Of a stretch of DNA of 64,000 bases, positions 32,929 through 41,090 are shown piece by piece. The notes under the pieces were generated by a model. It did not search any database, was not told the origin of the DNA, and saw only the letters and a program-made list of their open reading frames with translations. This DNA comes from an uncultured Bacteroidales bacterium (GTDB lineage: Bacteria > Bacteroidota > Bacteroidia > Bacteroidales > P3), in contig OMXC01000003.1 of NCBI GenBank assembly GCA_900314925.1, forward strand, positions 81,552 to 145,551, written 5' to 3'. The position numbers and the translations under genes are program-made. The stretch's first letter is position 1. Each line of letters starts with the position of its first letter.

Positions 32929-34485
32929 ATGAAGATACATATCGTTCAGCATGACATCCTTACGCTCAAGCCGGAGGATAACCTTGAATGGATAGCCGCC
33001 GAGCTTGGCTCCGAGGCGTCGCGCGAGGCTTTGCTCACCGTCTTCCCGGCGTGCACCCTCTGCGGCACCCCGCTCTTCGCCGCCGCCGGCTACACCGACC
33101 TGCAGAAGCGGGCCCAGGCCGCCCTGCAGCGCCTGATAGAGCTCTCGGAGCACCGCGCCTTCCTCGTGGGCATGCCGCTGCAGATCCAGGACAAGGGGCT
33201 CTGCAACGCCATCGTGTTCGTACAGAACTGCGCCATACGCGGCGTGGTGACCAAGAAGTACCTCTCCACCGACGAGCAGCGCTGCTTCGTGCGCGGCGAG
33301 GGTGTGCAGGTCATCGACTTCCACGACCAGCGTCTGGCCATAGGCTTCTACGAGGACCTCAAGGAGCTCTCCAAGGGACATGTGGAACAGCCCGACATGG
33401 TGGTGTGCTGCGGCGGTCAGGTATTTGACTATCAGCGCCCTTACCGCACGCGCTACCGCATGAGCAAGATTGTCGAGACCCTCAACGCGGGCCTCGTCTA
33501 CGTCAACCGCACCGGCGGCGAAGGCCCCTATCTCTTCGCCGGCGGCTCCATGGCCATGAACGCCGCGGGCGGCGTGCTCTGCCAGATGCCTTACTTCGAG
33601 CAGGGGTGCTGCACAGTGGACATGCAGCAGATAGAGACCGTCGAGGACGAGAAGCCAGAGGCCGTGGAGCTCGTCTACAAGGCCCTGGTCTGCGGCCTGC
33701 ACGACTACTTCGCCAAGAATGGCCTGCGGCGCGCCGTGCTGGGCCTGAGCGGCGGCATCGATTCGGCCCTCGTGGCCACGCTCGCCGTCGACGCCCTCGG
33801 GGCCGAGAATGTGCACGGCCTGCTGATGCCCAGCCAGTACAGCACCGACCACTCCGTGAAGGACGCCGAGGACCTGGCCCACAACCTCGGCATGAGCTAC
33901 GACATAGTGCCCATCAAGCCGCTGTTCGACCAGTTCCGCGAGAGTCTCAAGCCTGTCTTCGGCGAACGCGCCGAGGACGTCACCGAGGAGAACCTGCAGG
34001 CCCGCATACGCGGCACCCTGGTGATGAGCTACGCCAACAAGTTCGGCGCCCTGGCGCTGAACACCACCAACCGCTCCGAGGCCGCCATGGGCTACGGCAC
34101 CCTCTACGGCGACTCCTGCGGCGCCCTGGCGGTGATCGGCGACCTCTACAAGACCGAGGTGTACCAGCTCAGCGAGTGGATCAATCGCGACGGCATCCGC
34201 ATACCGCAGAACAGCATCACTAAGGCCCCCAGCGCCGAGCTGCGCCCCGGCCAGAAGGACAGCGACTCGCTGCCCGACTACGCGGTGCTCGACGCCATAC
34301 TCGGCCTGTTCCTCGACGAGGACCTCTGCGAGGACGAGATCGTGGACGAAGGCTACGACCGCGAGGTGGTGCAGAGGGTGCTGCGCGGCGTGGCGCGCAA
34401 CGAATGGAAACGCCTCCAGTTTGCGCCGCAGCTCAAGGTGGCGCCCGTCAGCTTCGGCCTCGACCGCCGCTGGCCCATCAGCTGA
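32929..34485 (+). CDS. nadE: NAD synthase with a degenerate glutaminase domain
   Basis: 518 residues from ATG at 32929 (another ATG lies at 32896). C-terminal half is a full NAD synthetase: the PP-loop LGLSGGIDSALVATL, LMPSQYSTDHSVKDAEDLA, MSYANKFGALALNTTNRSEAAMGYGTLYGD and SAELRPGQKDSDSLPDY. The N-terminal half has the nitrilase fold that normally releases ammonia from glutamine. Its triad is broken: the Glu of FPEL is Ala41 (FPACTL), and the Cys of xCEDxW is Tyr141 (IGFYEDLKEL); Lys near 109-110 remains. I infer an ammonia-dependent enzyme. It is divergent from topA across palindromic element copy 2. Confidence 0.9.
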   Translation: MKIHIVQHDILTLKPEDNLEWIAAELGSEASREALLTVFPACTLCGTPLFAAAGYTDLQKRAQAALQRLIELSEHRAFLVGMPLQIQDKGLCNAIVFVQNCAIRGVVTKKYLSTDEQRCFVRGEGVQVIDFHDQRLAIGFYEDLKELSKGHVEQPDMVVCCGGQVFDYQRPYRTRYRMSKIVETLNAGLVYVNRTGGEGPYLFAGGSMAMNAAGGVLCQMPYFEQGCCTVDMQQIETVEDEKPEAVELVYKALVCGLHDYFAKNGLRRAVLGLSGGIDSALVATLAVDALGAENVHGLLMPSQYSTDHSVKDAEDLAHNLGMSYDIVPIKPLFDQFRESLKPVFGERAEDVTEENLQARIRGTLVMSYANKFGALALNTTNRSEAAMGYGTLYGDSCGALAVIGDLYKTEVYQLSEWINRDGIRIPQNSITKAPSAELRPGQKDSDSLPDYAVLDAILGLFLDEDLCEDEIVDEGYDREVVQRVLRGVARNEWKRLQFAPQLKVAPVSFGLDRRWPIS

Positions 34486-34531
34486 GAGGTGGGAAGTGGG
34501 AAGTGAGAAGTGTGAAGTGAGAAGTGGAATG
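34485..34531. repeat. GTGGGAAGTGAGAAGTG tract after nadE
   Basis: Six to seven units of 7-8 nt (AAGTGGG, AAGTGAG, AAGTGTG) start at the nadE stop codon. Identical wording to the tract inside the glycosyltransferase gene at 9505-9590. Confidence 0.8.
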
Positions 34532-34540
34532 TAAAAAATG

Positions 34541-34569
34541 CAGTGCGCCGCACAATAAACGGCGCACTG
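34541..34569. terminator. Hairpin between nadE and the GWxTD gene
   Basis: 10-bp perfect stem (CAGTGCGCCG / CGGCGCACTG) with a 9-nt loop. No T-run follows, so it may be only a weak terminator or an RNA stability element. Confidence 0.5.
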
Positions 34570-34600
34570 CTGCGTTATATGGGTAAATATATAGTGTAAA

Positions 34601-36139
34601 ATGAAACGTCTTTGCTTGATATTGGCCGCATTGGCGGCTTTTGCCACGCCTGCCGCCGTCACGGCGCAGATGCAGGCACTGTTCGGCTACAGCACCTTCT
34701 ATCTGCCGCAGGAAGACCGCCCGTACATGGAGACCTACCTGCAGGTCGACGCCTGGACGGTGGGCTTCGTGCAGCAGCCCTCGGGGGTGTACAAGGCCAC
34801 GGTGGAGGTGACCCTCGTGGCCCGGCAGCAGGACTCCGTGGTCTTCGCCAAGAAGTACGACCTCGGCAGCCCCACGGTGGGTAGCCTCGACGAGCTGGAC
34901 TTCAGTTTCCTCGACGTGCAGCGCTTCGCCCTGCCCAACGGCGTCTACGAGATAGAGCTCACCCTGCGCGACAAGAGCAACGAGGAGCAGCGCCCGGCGA
35001 TGGTGACGGAGAAGGTGGTGGTGAACTACGACGGCAGCCATCCGGCCCTGTCGAGCCTGCAGCTGATGGCCGACGCCACGCCCACGGTGGGGGAGGGCAA
35101 CATGCTCTCGCGCGGCGGCTACGACATGGAACCCTATGTCAGCGACTTCTATCCCGAGCAGGTGGAGCAGCTGAACTTCTACTACGAGATATACAACATC
35201 GAGCGCGAGGTGGGCCGCAAGCCTTTCCTCGCCATGGCCTACATAGAGCGCGCCGAGACGGGTGCCCGCATCGAGGGCATGCAGACGGCAAGCCGCAAGA
35301 ACAGCGCCCCGGTGGTGCCTGTCTACGGCAGCCTCGACATCAAGGAGCTGGCCTCGGGCAACTACAACCTCGTCGTCGAGCTGCGCAACCGCGACAACCA
35401 GACCATGATGTACAAGAAGGTGTCGTTCTACCGCTCCAACCCCGGTGTGAAGGCCAAGGAGATCAGCGACTTCGCCATGACCTTCGCCGGCAAGTACACC
35501 GACGAGAAGCAGCTTGACATATACCTCGACGGCCTCTACCCGATAGCGTCGGAGCTTGAGAAGGAGGTCTCGCGCGAGCTCATCAAGCGCCCGGGCCTTG
35601 AGGAGAAGCAGGCTTTCCTCTACCGTTTCTGGACGGCGCGCGACGCCATGGCCCCCGAGGCGGCGTGGCTGAAGTACAAGGAGCGTATAGACTACGTGCA
35701 GGAGCATTTCAGCTATCCGCGCACCCCCGGCATCCACACCGACTTCGGCCGCGTGTACCTGCAGTACGGTCCGCCGGACTATGTGCGCGACGAGAAGAAC
35801 TACGTAGGCGCCAACAAGATAGGCAGCAGGCAGATACAGCCGTTCAACACCATGCAGTCCAACGAGGGCCAGGCTCCTACCGACGGCATCGCCGGTACTT
35901 CGCAGGGACATGTCTACTACCTGCCCTACCAGCTGTGGCGCTACAACAAGCTCGAGACCGACGACCCCAACCGCGTGTTCATCTTCTGGGACGAGCACCG
36001 TTCGGGTTACTACCTGCTGCTCAACAGCAACGCCCGCGGCGAGGTGCAGGAGGTAGGCTGGGAGCGGCGCCTCTGCCGTCAGCAGCTGCCAGAGGATGTA
36101 GTCGGCGAGGTGGGTGAGCAGTTCAACCGCGGATATTGA
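34601..36139 (+). CDS. GWxTD domain-containing secreted protein
   Basis: 512 residues. Signal peptide (LCLILAALAAFATPAAVTAQ). The C-terminal half resembles the GWxTD domain: FWTARDAMAPEAAWLKYKERIDYVQEHF, then TDFGRVYLQYGPPDYVRDEK, a conserved RxxxxYGxPD-type end, and WRYNKLETDDPNRVFIFWDEHRSGYYLL. The family is found in Bacteroidota and related phyla and its role is unknown. The N-terminal half is a beta-rich domain. The stop is followed at once by the acyltransferase gene. Confidence 0.8.
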   Translation: MKRLCLILAALAAFATPAAVTAQMQALFGYSTFYLPQEDRPYMETYLQVDAWTVGFVQQPSGVYKATVEVTLVARQQDSVVFAKKYDLGSPTVGSLDELDFSFLDVQRFALPNGVYEIELTLRDKSNEEQRPAMVTEKVVVNYDGSHPALSSLQLMADATPTVGEGNMLSRGGYDMEPYVSDFYPEQVEQLNFYYEIYNIEREVGRKPFLAMAYIERAETGARIEGMQTASRKNSAPVVPVYGSLDIKELASGNYNLVVELRNRDNQTMMYKKVSFYRSNPGVKAKEISDFAMTFAGKYTDEKQLDIYLDGLYPIASELEKEVSRELIKRPGLEEKQAFLYRFWTARDAMAPEAAWLKYKERIDYVQEHFSYPRTPGIHTDFGRVYLQYGPPDYVRDEKNYVGANKIGSRQIQPFNTMQSNEGQAPTDGIAGTSQGHVYYLPYQLWRYNKLETDDPNRVFIFWDEHRSGYYLLLNSNARGEVQEVGWERRLCRQQLPEDVVGEVGEQFNRGY

Positions 36140-36144
36140 CGCCG

Positions 36145-37011
36145 ATGCGATTGCTGGCTGACATAGTGTATCTTGTTGTCTACTACATAGTAGGCTACCG
36201 CCGCGAGGTGGTGAGGCGCAACCTTGCCAACGCCTTCCCCGAGAAGGGCGAGGCGGAGCGCAAGGGCATAGAACGCCGCTACTACCGCTACCTGGCAGAC
36301 ATAGCGGTGGAGTTTGTGCACAACATGTATGCCTCGCCGGCGGCTATCAAACGCCGCTACCGCTTCACCAACCGCCAGCTGGTGGACCGCTACTACGAGC
36401 GCGGACAGAGCATCGTGCTGCTGTCGGCGCACTATGGCAACTGGGAGTACATGGTAAGCTCGCTCAACATGCAGCTGCTGCACCACGGTATCGGTGTCGG
36501 CAAGCCGCTGAACGACAAGGTGACAGGCCCCTATATCGCTAAAAAACGCATACGCTACGGCACCGAAGTGGTGGACCAGCGCGATGTGCGCCAGGTGGTT
36601 GACTTCTACGACCGGCACCATGTGCCGTGCGCTTTGATGATGCTTGGCGACCAGTCGCCGTCGAACCCCGAGAAGAGCTACTGGACGACCTTCCTCAACC
36701 AGGACACGGCGTTCCTCTACGGTGCCGAATATTTTGCACGCAAATATAACTATCCCGTCGTCTACTACACAGTGAACCGTGTGCGTCGCGGCTACTACGA
36801 GGTCACCTTCAGCCACTTCAGCGAACACCCGCAGGAGGAGCCCCAGTATGCCATCGTGGAGCGCTACGCACGCACACTGGAGGAGCAGATACGGCAGCGG
36901 CCGGAGTTGTGGCTGTGGAGCCACCGTCGTTGGAAACTGAGCAGAAAGCACACCAGCGTGCCTTCGCAAGGCGAAGGCGACAGGAACGGTGCTACCGCCG
37001 CTGGAAACTGA
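36145..37011 (+). CDS. Lysophospholipid/lipid A acyltransferase (LpxL/HtrB-like)
   Basis: 288 residues from ATG at 36145, five bases after the GWxTD stop (a TTG at 36136 overlaps that stop). By family it adds a secondary acyl chain to lipid A at the inner membrane. Seen: a membrane segment at the start (LLADIVYLVVYYIVGYR), VVRRNLANAFPE, the HX4E catalytic motif HYGNWE after SIVLLSAHYGNW, and MMLGDQSPSNPEKSYWTTFLNQDTAFLYGAEYFARKYN. The N-terminal membrane part is somewhat shorter than usual. The last ~25 residues (HTSVPSQGEGDRNGATAAGN) are polar and low in conservation signals. Confidence 0.87.
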   Translation: MRLLADIVYLVVYYIVGYRREVVRRNLANAFPEKGEAERKGIERRYYRYLADIAVEFVHNMYASPAAIKRRYRFTNRQLVDRYYERGQSIVLLSAHYGNWEYMVSSLNMQLLHHGIGVGKPLNDKVTGPYIAKKRIRYGTEVVDQRDVRQVVDFYDRHHVPCALMMLGDQSPSNPEKSYWTTFLNQDTAFLYGAEYFARKYNYPVVYYTVNRVRRGYYEVTFSHFSEHPQEEPQYAIVERYARTLEEQIRQRPELWLWSHRRWKLSRKHTSVPSQGEGDRNGATAAGN

Positions 37012-37024
37012 AACACACTGAACT

Positions 37025-38071
37025 ATGAAAGTGGCAATAGTCATACTCAACTGGAACGGCCGTGGCATGCTGGAACGCTTCATGCCGTCGGTGGTCAAAT
37101 ACTCCCATAGGCAGCATTTCTCGGTGCTTGACACCGATTTCGACACCGAGGTCGTGGTGGCCGACAACGGCTCCTCCGACGACTCGCTGCCTTTTCTGCA
37201 GCAGAACTACCCCGATGTGCCGCTGGTGCTTCTGGACCGCAACTACGGTTTCGCCGAAGGCTACAACAAGGCCCTGGCACAGGTGGAGGCCGACTATTAT
37301 GTGCTGCTGAACAGCGACGTGGAGTGCACGCCGCGATGGATAGAGCCCGTGATACGCATCATGGATGCCAACAGCAGGATTGCCGTTATGCAGCCCAAGC
37401 TGTTGATGTATGACAGCAAAGACACCTTCGAGTATGCCGGTGGCGCCGGCGGCTTCATCGACAGCTACGGCTATCCTTTCTGCCGTGGACGCCTCTTCAG
37501 CACCCTGGAGACAGACCACGGGCAGTATGACGACGACTGCGACATATTCTGGGCCACGGGCGCCGCTATGTTTGTGCGCGCCAGTGTGTGGCGCGAGCTT
37601 GGCGGGCTCGATGCCGACTTCTTCGCCCACATGGAGGAGATAGACTTCTGCTGGAGGGTGCACAATGCAGGCTACAGGGTGGCTTACTGCCCGCAGTCAA
37701 CGCTGTACCATGTCGGTGGCGGCACGCTGCCGAAGAGCAACCCCTTCAAGACGCAGCTGAACTTCCGCAACAACCTTTCCATGCTCTACAAGAACCTGCC
37801 CGACGAGCGGCGTGACAAGGTGTTGAGGCTTCGTATGTTCCTCGACCGTGTGGCGGCAGTGAAGTTCCTGCTCGAAGGCCATCTGGGCGAGTATCGCGCC
37901 GTGCGCAAGGCGCACAAGGAGTTTCGTGCGTGGCGCGAGACACTGAAAGAAAAGCGTGCGGCCATAAAGCCACACGCTGTATCGCAGGTGTATCAAGGTG
38001 CTTTGCTGATAGAGTATTACCTCTTGCGCCGCCAGACGTTCACACAGCTGCGCGGGCGCTTCAGCCGTTGA
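37025..38071 (+). CDS. GT2-family glycosyltransferase
   Basis: 348 residues. GT-A fold motifs in order: VAIVILNWNGRGMLERFMPSV, TEVVVADNGSSDDSLPFLQ, NYGFAEGYNKAL, YYVLLNSDVECTPRWIEPV (the DxD-like position), FWATGAAMFVRASVWRELGGLDADFFAHMEEIDFCWR. This is the rhamnosyl-/polysaccharide-type GT2 pattern. No long membrane region; a basic C-terminal tail follows. Together with the LpxL-like acyltransferase upstream (13-base spacer) it suggests lipid A/surface glycan work, but donor and acceptor are unknown. Its stop abuts the stop of the convergent OmpH-like gene. Confidence 0.87.
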   Translation: MKVAIVILNWNGRGMLERFMPSVVKYSHRQHFSVLDTDFDTEVVVADNGSSDDSLPFLQQNYPDVPLVLLDRNYGFAEGYNKALAQVEADYYVLLNSDVECTPRWIEPVIRIMDANSRIAVMQPKLLMYDSKDTFEYAGGAGGFIDSYGYPFCRGRLFSTLETDHGQYDDDCDIFWATGAAMFVRASVWRELGGLDADFFAHMEEIDFCWRVHNAGYRVAYCPQSTLYHVGGGTLPKSNPFKTQLNFRNNLSMLYKNLPDERRDKVLRLRMFLDRVAAVKFLLEGHLGEYRAVRKAHKEFRAWRETLKEKRAAIKPHAVSQVYQGALLIEYYLLRRQTFTQLRGRFSR

Positions 38072-38668
38072 TTACTTCTTGCCTTTGACGCTCTTGTACT
38101 CCTCGTTCAGGCCGGCGAGGATCTCCTCGGTGATGTCCATGGCGGGGTTGGCATAAAGCACCGGTGTGTCGTTGAAGCTCTTGCGCAGGATGACGTCGAA
38201 CTGCTGGTTGGCGGCGTTGTACTCGCGGATGAAGGCGAAGATGGCGTTGAGCAGCTTGGTGTTCTCCGAGAGCTGACGCTCGGCCACCTTGGCCATGAGC
38301 TCCTGCTCAAGGGTGCTCATCTTCTCCATGCGCTGCTTCAGCTCGGCCTCCTTGGCCTGCTGCTGCGTGAGGGTGAGGCTGGCGCCGGTCTGCAGGTAGT
38401 TGTTGTAGTCGGTCTGGAACTGCGTCATCTGCTGCTGGTAGTACTTCTCCTGTTGGTCTTTGTAGGCGAGCAGCTCCTCGTTGAGGTCTATGGCGTACTG
38501 GTACTTGGCCATGATGGTGTCGGTATCCACGTAGGCTATCTTCAGGCCGCCTTCTGCTATGACTGGGGCCGCGGCCTCGGGGTTCTGCTTGCTGTCGCTG
38601 TTGTTGCATCCTGCCATGCCGAGAGTCAGCAGGGCCACTGTCGCTAAGATAAGGGTTTTGGTATTCAT
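38072..38668 (-). CDS. OmpH/Skp-like periplasmic chaperone, lipoprotein-like
   Basis: 198 residues. An N-terminal signal with lipobox LTLGMAGC (Cys near residue 21) is followed by KIAYVDTDTIMAKYQYA, the typical OmpH first strand, and a long charged coiled coil (LNEELLAYKDQQEKYYQQQMTQFQTDYNN and on to about residue 140), then DVILRKSFNDTPVLYANPAMDITEEILAGLN. By family Skp/OmpH shields unfolded outer-membrane proteins. The lipid anchor would be a variation, although common in Bacteroidota. It is downstream of gltX in the same direction. Confidence 0.85.
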   Translation of the reverse strand: MNTKTLILATVALLTLGMAGCNNSDSKQNPEAAAPVIAEGGLKIAYVDTDTIMAKYQYAIDLNEELLAYKDQQEKYYQQQMTQFQTDYNNYLQTGASLTLTQQQAKEAELKQRMEKMSTLEQELMAKVAERQLSENTKLLNAIFAFIREYNAANQQFDVILRKSFNDTPVLYANPAMDITEEILAGLNEEYKSVKGKK

Positions 38669-38686
38669 TGTATGCGTTATTGTTTG

Positions 38687-40237
38687 TTATTCTGAGACTT
38701 CTCCTATGGTGTCTATGGCACGCTGCACGCGGCGTACGGTCTCCTCTTTGCCGAGCATCATGACGAGTGTCAGCATGTCGGGGCCTACGGTCTTGCCCAC
38801 TACGGCGAGGCGCAGGGAGTTCATCACCGAGCCCATGTTGAGGCCGTTGCCCTTGATGTAGTCTTCGAGGATGGCCTGGTGCAGGGCGTCGTATTCGAAG
38901 GGTGCGGTGTGCAGTATCTCTATTACCTTGGCCATGTGCGTGGTCATGCCCGGCTTCCAACGCTTCTTGATGGCGGCGGGGTCGTACTCCGTCGGCGCCA
39001 CGAAGAAGTAGCTGCAGGTGTCCCACAGCTCGCCGGGGAAGGTGATGCGCTCTTTCATCATGCCGGCCACCTTCACAACATAGTCATGGGCCGCGGTGAC
39101 GCCGTGCTCGCCAAGCTGTTTCTCAAGGTAGGCGGCCACCTGCTCGTCGCTGAGCTGCTGGAAGTACTCGTGGTTGAACCACTTCGCCTTCTCAAGGTTG
39201 AAGCGTGCGCCGTTCTTGCTCACATGCTCTATGTTGAAGAGTTTGATGAGCTCGTCCATGCTCATGATCTCCTGGAAAACGGGGTTGGCTCCGTTGTCGC
39301 CTTCCCGTTTGCCTGGGTTCCAGCCCATGAGGGCCAGCATGTTGACCACCGCCTGCGGCAGGTAGCCCTGCTCGCGGTATCCGCTGCTGACCTCGCCGCT
39401 CTTGGGGTCGTGCCACTCCAGCGGGAATACGGGGAAGCCGAGGCGGTCGCCGTCGCGCTTGCTGAGCTTGCCGTTGCCTTCGGGCTTGAGGAGCAGGGGC
39501 AGGTGGGCGAACTGCGGTGCCTGCCAGCCGAAAGCCTTGTAGAGCATCACGTGCAGCGGGGCTGACGGCAGCCACTCTTCGCCGCGTATGACGTGGGTGA
39601 TCTCCATGGTGTGGTCGTCCACGATGTTGGCCAGGTGGTAGGTGGGCATGCCGTCGCTCTTGAAGAGCACCTTGTCGTCAAGCAGACGGCTGTTCATCGT
39701 TACGTCGCCGCGTATCAGGTCGTGCACCGTGATGTCTATATTGTCGGGGAACATGAAGCGCACCACGTAGGGCTCGCCGGCGTCTATGCGGCGCTGCGCC
39801 TCTTCCTTGCCGAGGCTGATGCTGTTCTCCATGGCGCCGCGTGTGGTGCAGTCGTACTGGAAGGTCTTTTTCTGTGCCTCGTATTCCTTGCGCTTGGCGT
39901 CGAGGGCTTCGGGCTTGTCGAAGGCGTAGTAGGCCCAGCCGTCGCGTATCAGCTGGTCGGCATACTGGCGGTACATGGGCTTGCGGTCGCTCTGGCGGTA
40001 GGGGCCGTAGGGGCCGCCGATATGCACGCCTTCGTCAAACTCTATGCCCAGCCAGTCGAGGGCCTCGATGATGTATTGTTCGGCACCCGGCACAAAGCGT
40101 GTCTGGTCGGTGTCCTCGATGCGCAGTATCATCTTGCCGCCGTTCTGGCGCGCGAAGAGGTAGTTGTAGAGGGCAGTGCGCACGCCCCCGATGTGCAGTG
40201 GCCCCGTAGGTGACGGGGCAAATCTTACTCTAACCAT
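38687..40237 (-). CDS. gltX: Glutamate--tRNA ligase
   Basis: 516 residues. By family it charges tRNA-Glu. Seen: the class I HIGH-type motif [24 protein letters not shown] at residues 7-30, [11 protein letters not shown], the second signature [16 protein letters not shown] (KMSKS equivalent), and a helical anticodon-binding C-terminus. Normal length with no oddities. The outer-membrane barrel gene upstream ends at 40238, immediately before this start on the same strand. Confidence 0.95.
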   Translation of the reverse strand: MVRVRFAPSPTGPLHIGGVRTALYNYLFARQNGGKMILRIEDTDQTRFVPGAEQYIIEALDWLGIEFDEGVHIGGPYGPYRQSDRKPMYRQYADQLIRDGWAYYAFDKPEALDAKRKEYEAQKKTFQYDCTTRGAMENSISLGKEEAQRRIDAGEPYVVRFMFPDNIDITVHDLIRGDVTMNSRLLDDKVLFKSDGMPTYHLANIVDDHTMEITHVIRGEEWLPSAPLHVMLYKAFGWQAPQFAHLPLLLKPEGNGKLSKRDGDRLGFPVFPLEWHDPKSGEVSSGYREQGYLPQAVVNMLALMGWNPGKREGDNGANPVFQEIMSMDELIKLFNIEHVSKNGARFNLEKAKWFNHEYFQQLSDEQVAAYLEKQLGEHGVTAAHDYVVKVAGMMKERITFPGELWDTCSYFFVAPTEYDPAAIKKRWKPGMTTHMAKVIEILHTAPFEYDALHQAILEDYIKGNGLNMGSVMNSLRLAVVGKTVGPDMLTLVMMLGKEETVRRVQRAIDTIGEVSE

Positions 40238-41086
40238 TTATCTGTCCTTGGAATTAATAAAGGAGTATCCTATGCCGATCATTATGGCCGTGTTGAATCC
40301 CTTTGGTATGTCTGTCGTAAGGCCTTGGTCGCCGCCCATCACACTCTGGGTGATGATGCGCAGTATGTCGGGCTCTGTTGTCGTGGCGATGAATCCGTGG
40401 TCCACATACAGCATGGCGTTCCACGGGCCGTATTCGTAGGTGAGGCCCACAATGACGCCTACGTCAAGGCGACGCAGGTGGTTGAATACTTGGCGTTGTC
40501 GCCGTGCTTCCGCTTTTGCCGCCACCTCTGCGGCGCGCACTGCCGCCACCTCTGCATCGGACATATTGTCGGTGATTGTGATGGATGGCGTATTGGTGAT
40601 GCTGTTATCATAGTTGGCCGCTGGTGACGGGTTGCCGGGCGATACTATGCGGTCTTTGCAGCGCCCGAAGAGGCCGAAGCTCACGGCGGGTCCGGCTATG
40701 ATGCCTACCACATGCCCCGAACTGCGTATGGGCAACTCCATGTGGAAGCCCACCAGTATGGGCAGCTGCAGGTAGTAGGCGTGGTAGTAGCCGTCGCGTA
40801 CGCTCATGGTGTTCTCGTTCTCCAGCACCTCGTGGAAGTTGCAGCCGCGGCGGTTGAGGTTCAGTCCCGTCTGCAGGTACAAAAACTGGCCGGCGACGCT
40901 CTCCGAGTTGGTGAAGTTTATGTTCATGTACCCACCCACGCCGGCGCCGAAGACGGGCGACTTGGTGGAGAGGTCGTCGCTGATGGTGGCGATGCCGAGG
41001 CTGGCGCGCGCACCCAGTTCAATCTGCGCGTGGGCGCCCGTGATGCCCATCAAACCCATTAAACCCAATAGAAATATCTTTTTCAT
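40238..41086 (-). CDS. PorT-like outer-membrane beta-barrel protein
   Basis: 282 residues. Signal peptide KKIFLLGLMGLMGITGAHAQ, then barrel-type strands: IELGARASLGIATISDD, FGAGVGGYMNINF, FLYLQTGLNLNRRG, YYLQLPILVGFHMEL, VGIIAGPAVSFGLFG, and a final strand IMIGIGYSF. A loop near residue 180-205 is an Ala/Glu/Arg-rich helix (DAEVAAVRAAEVAAKAEARRQ), unusual inside a barrel. By family PorT-type barrels lie in the outer membrane; partner unknown. It lies between gltX and the DPP-IV gene, all on the minus strand with almost no spacing. Confidence 0.8.
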   Translation of the reverse strand: MKKIFLLGLMGLMGITGAHAQIELGARASLGIATISDDLSTKSPVFGAGVGGYMNINFTNSESVAGQFLYLQTGLNLNRRGCNFHEVLENENTMSVRDGYYHAYYLQLPILVGFHMELPIRSSGHVVGIIAGPAVSFGLFGRCKDRIVSPGNPSPAANYDNSITNTPSITITDNMSDAEVAAVRAAEVAAKAEARRQRQVFNHLRRLDVGVIVGLTYEYGPWNAMLYVDHGFIATTTEPDILRIITQSVMGGDQGLTTDIPKGFNTAIMIGIGYSFINSKDR

Positions 41087-41090
41087 TGCA

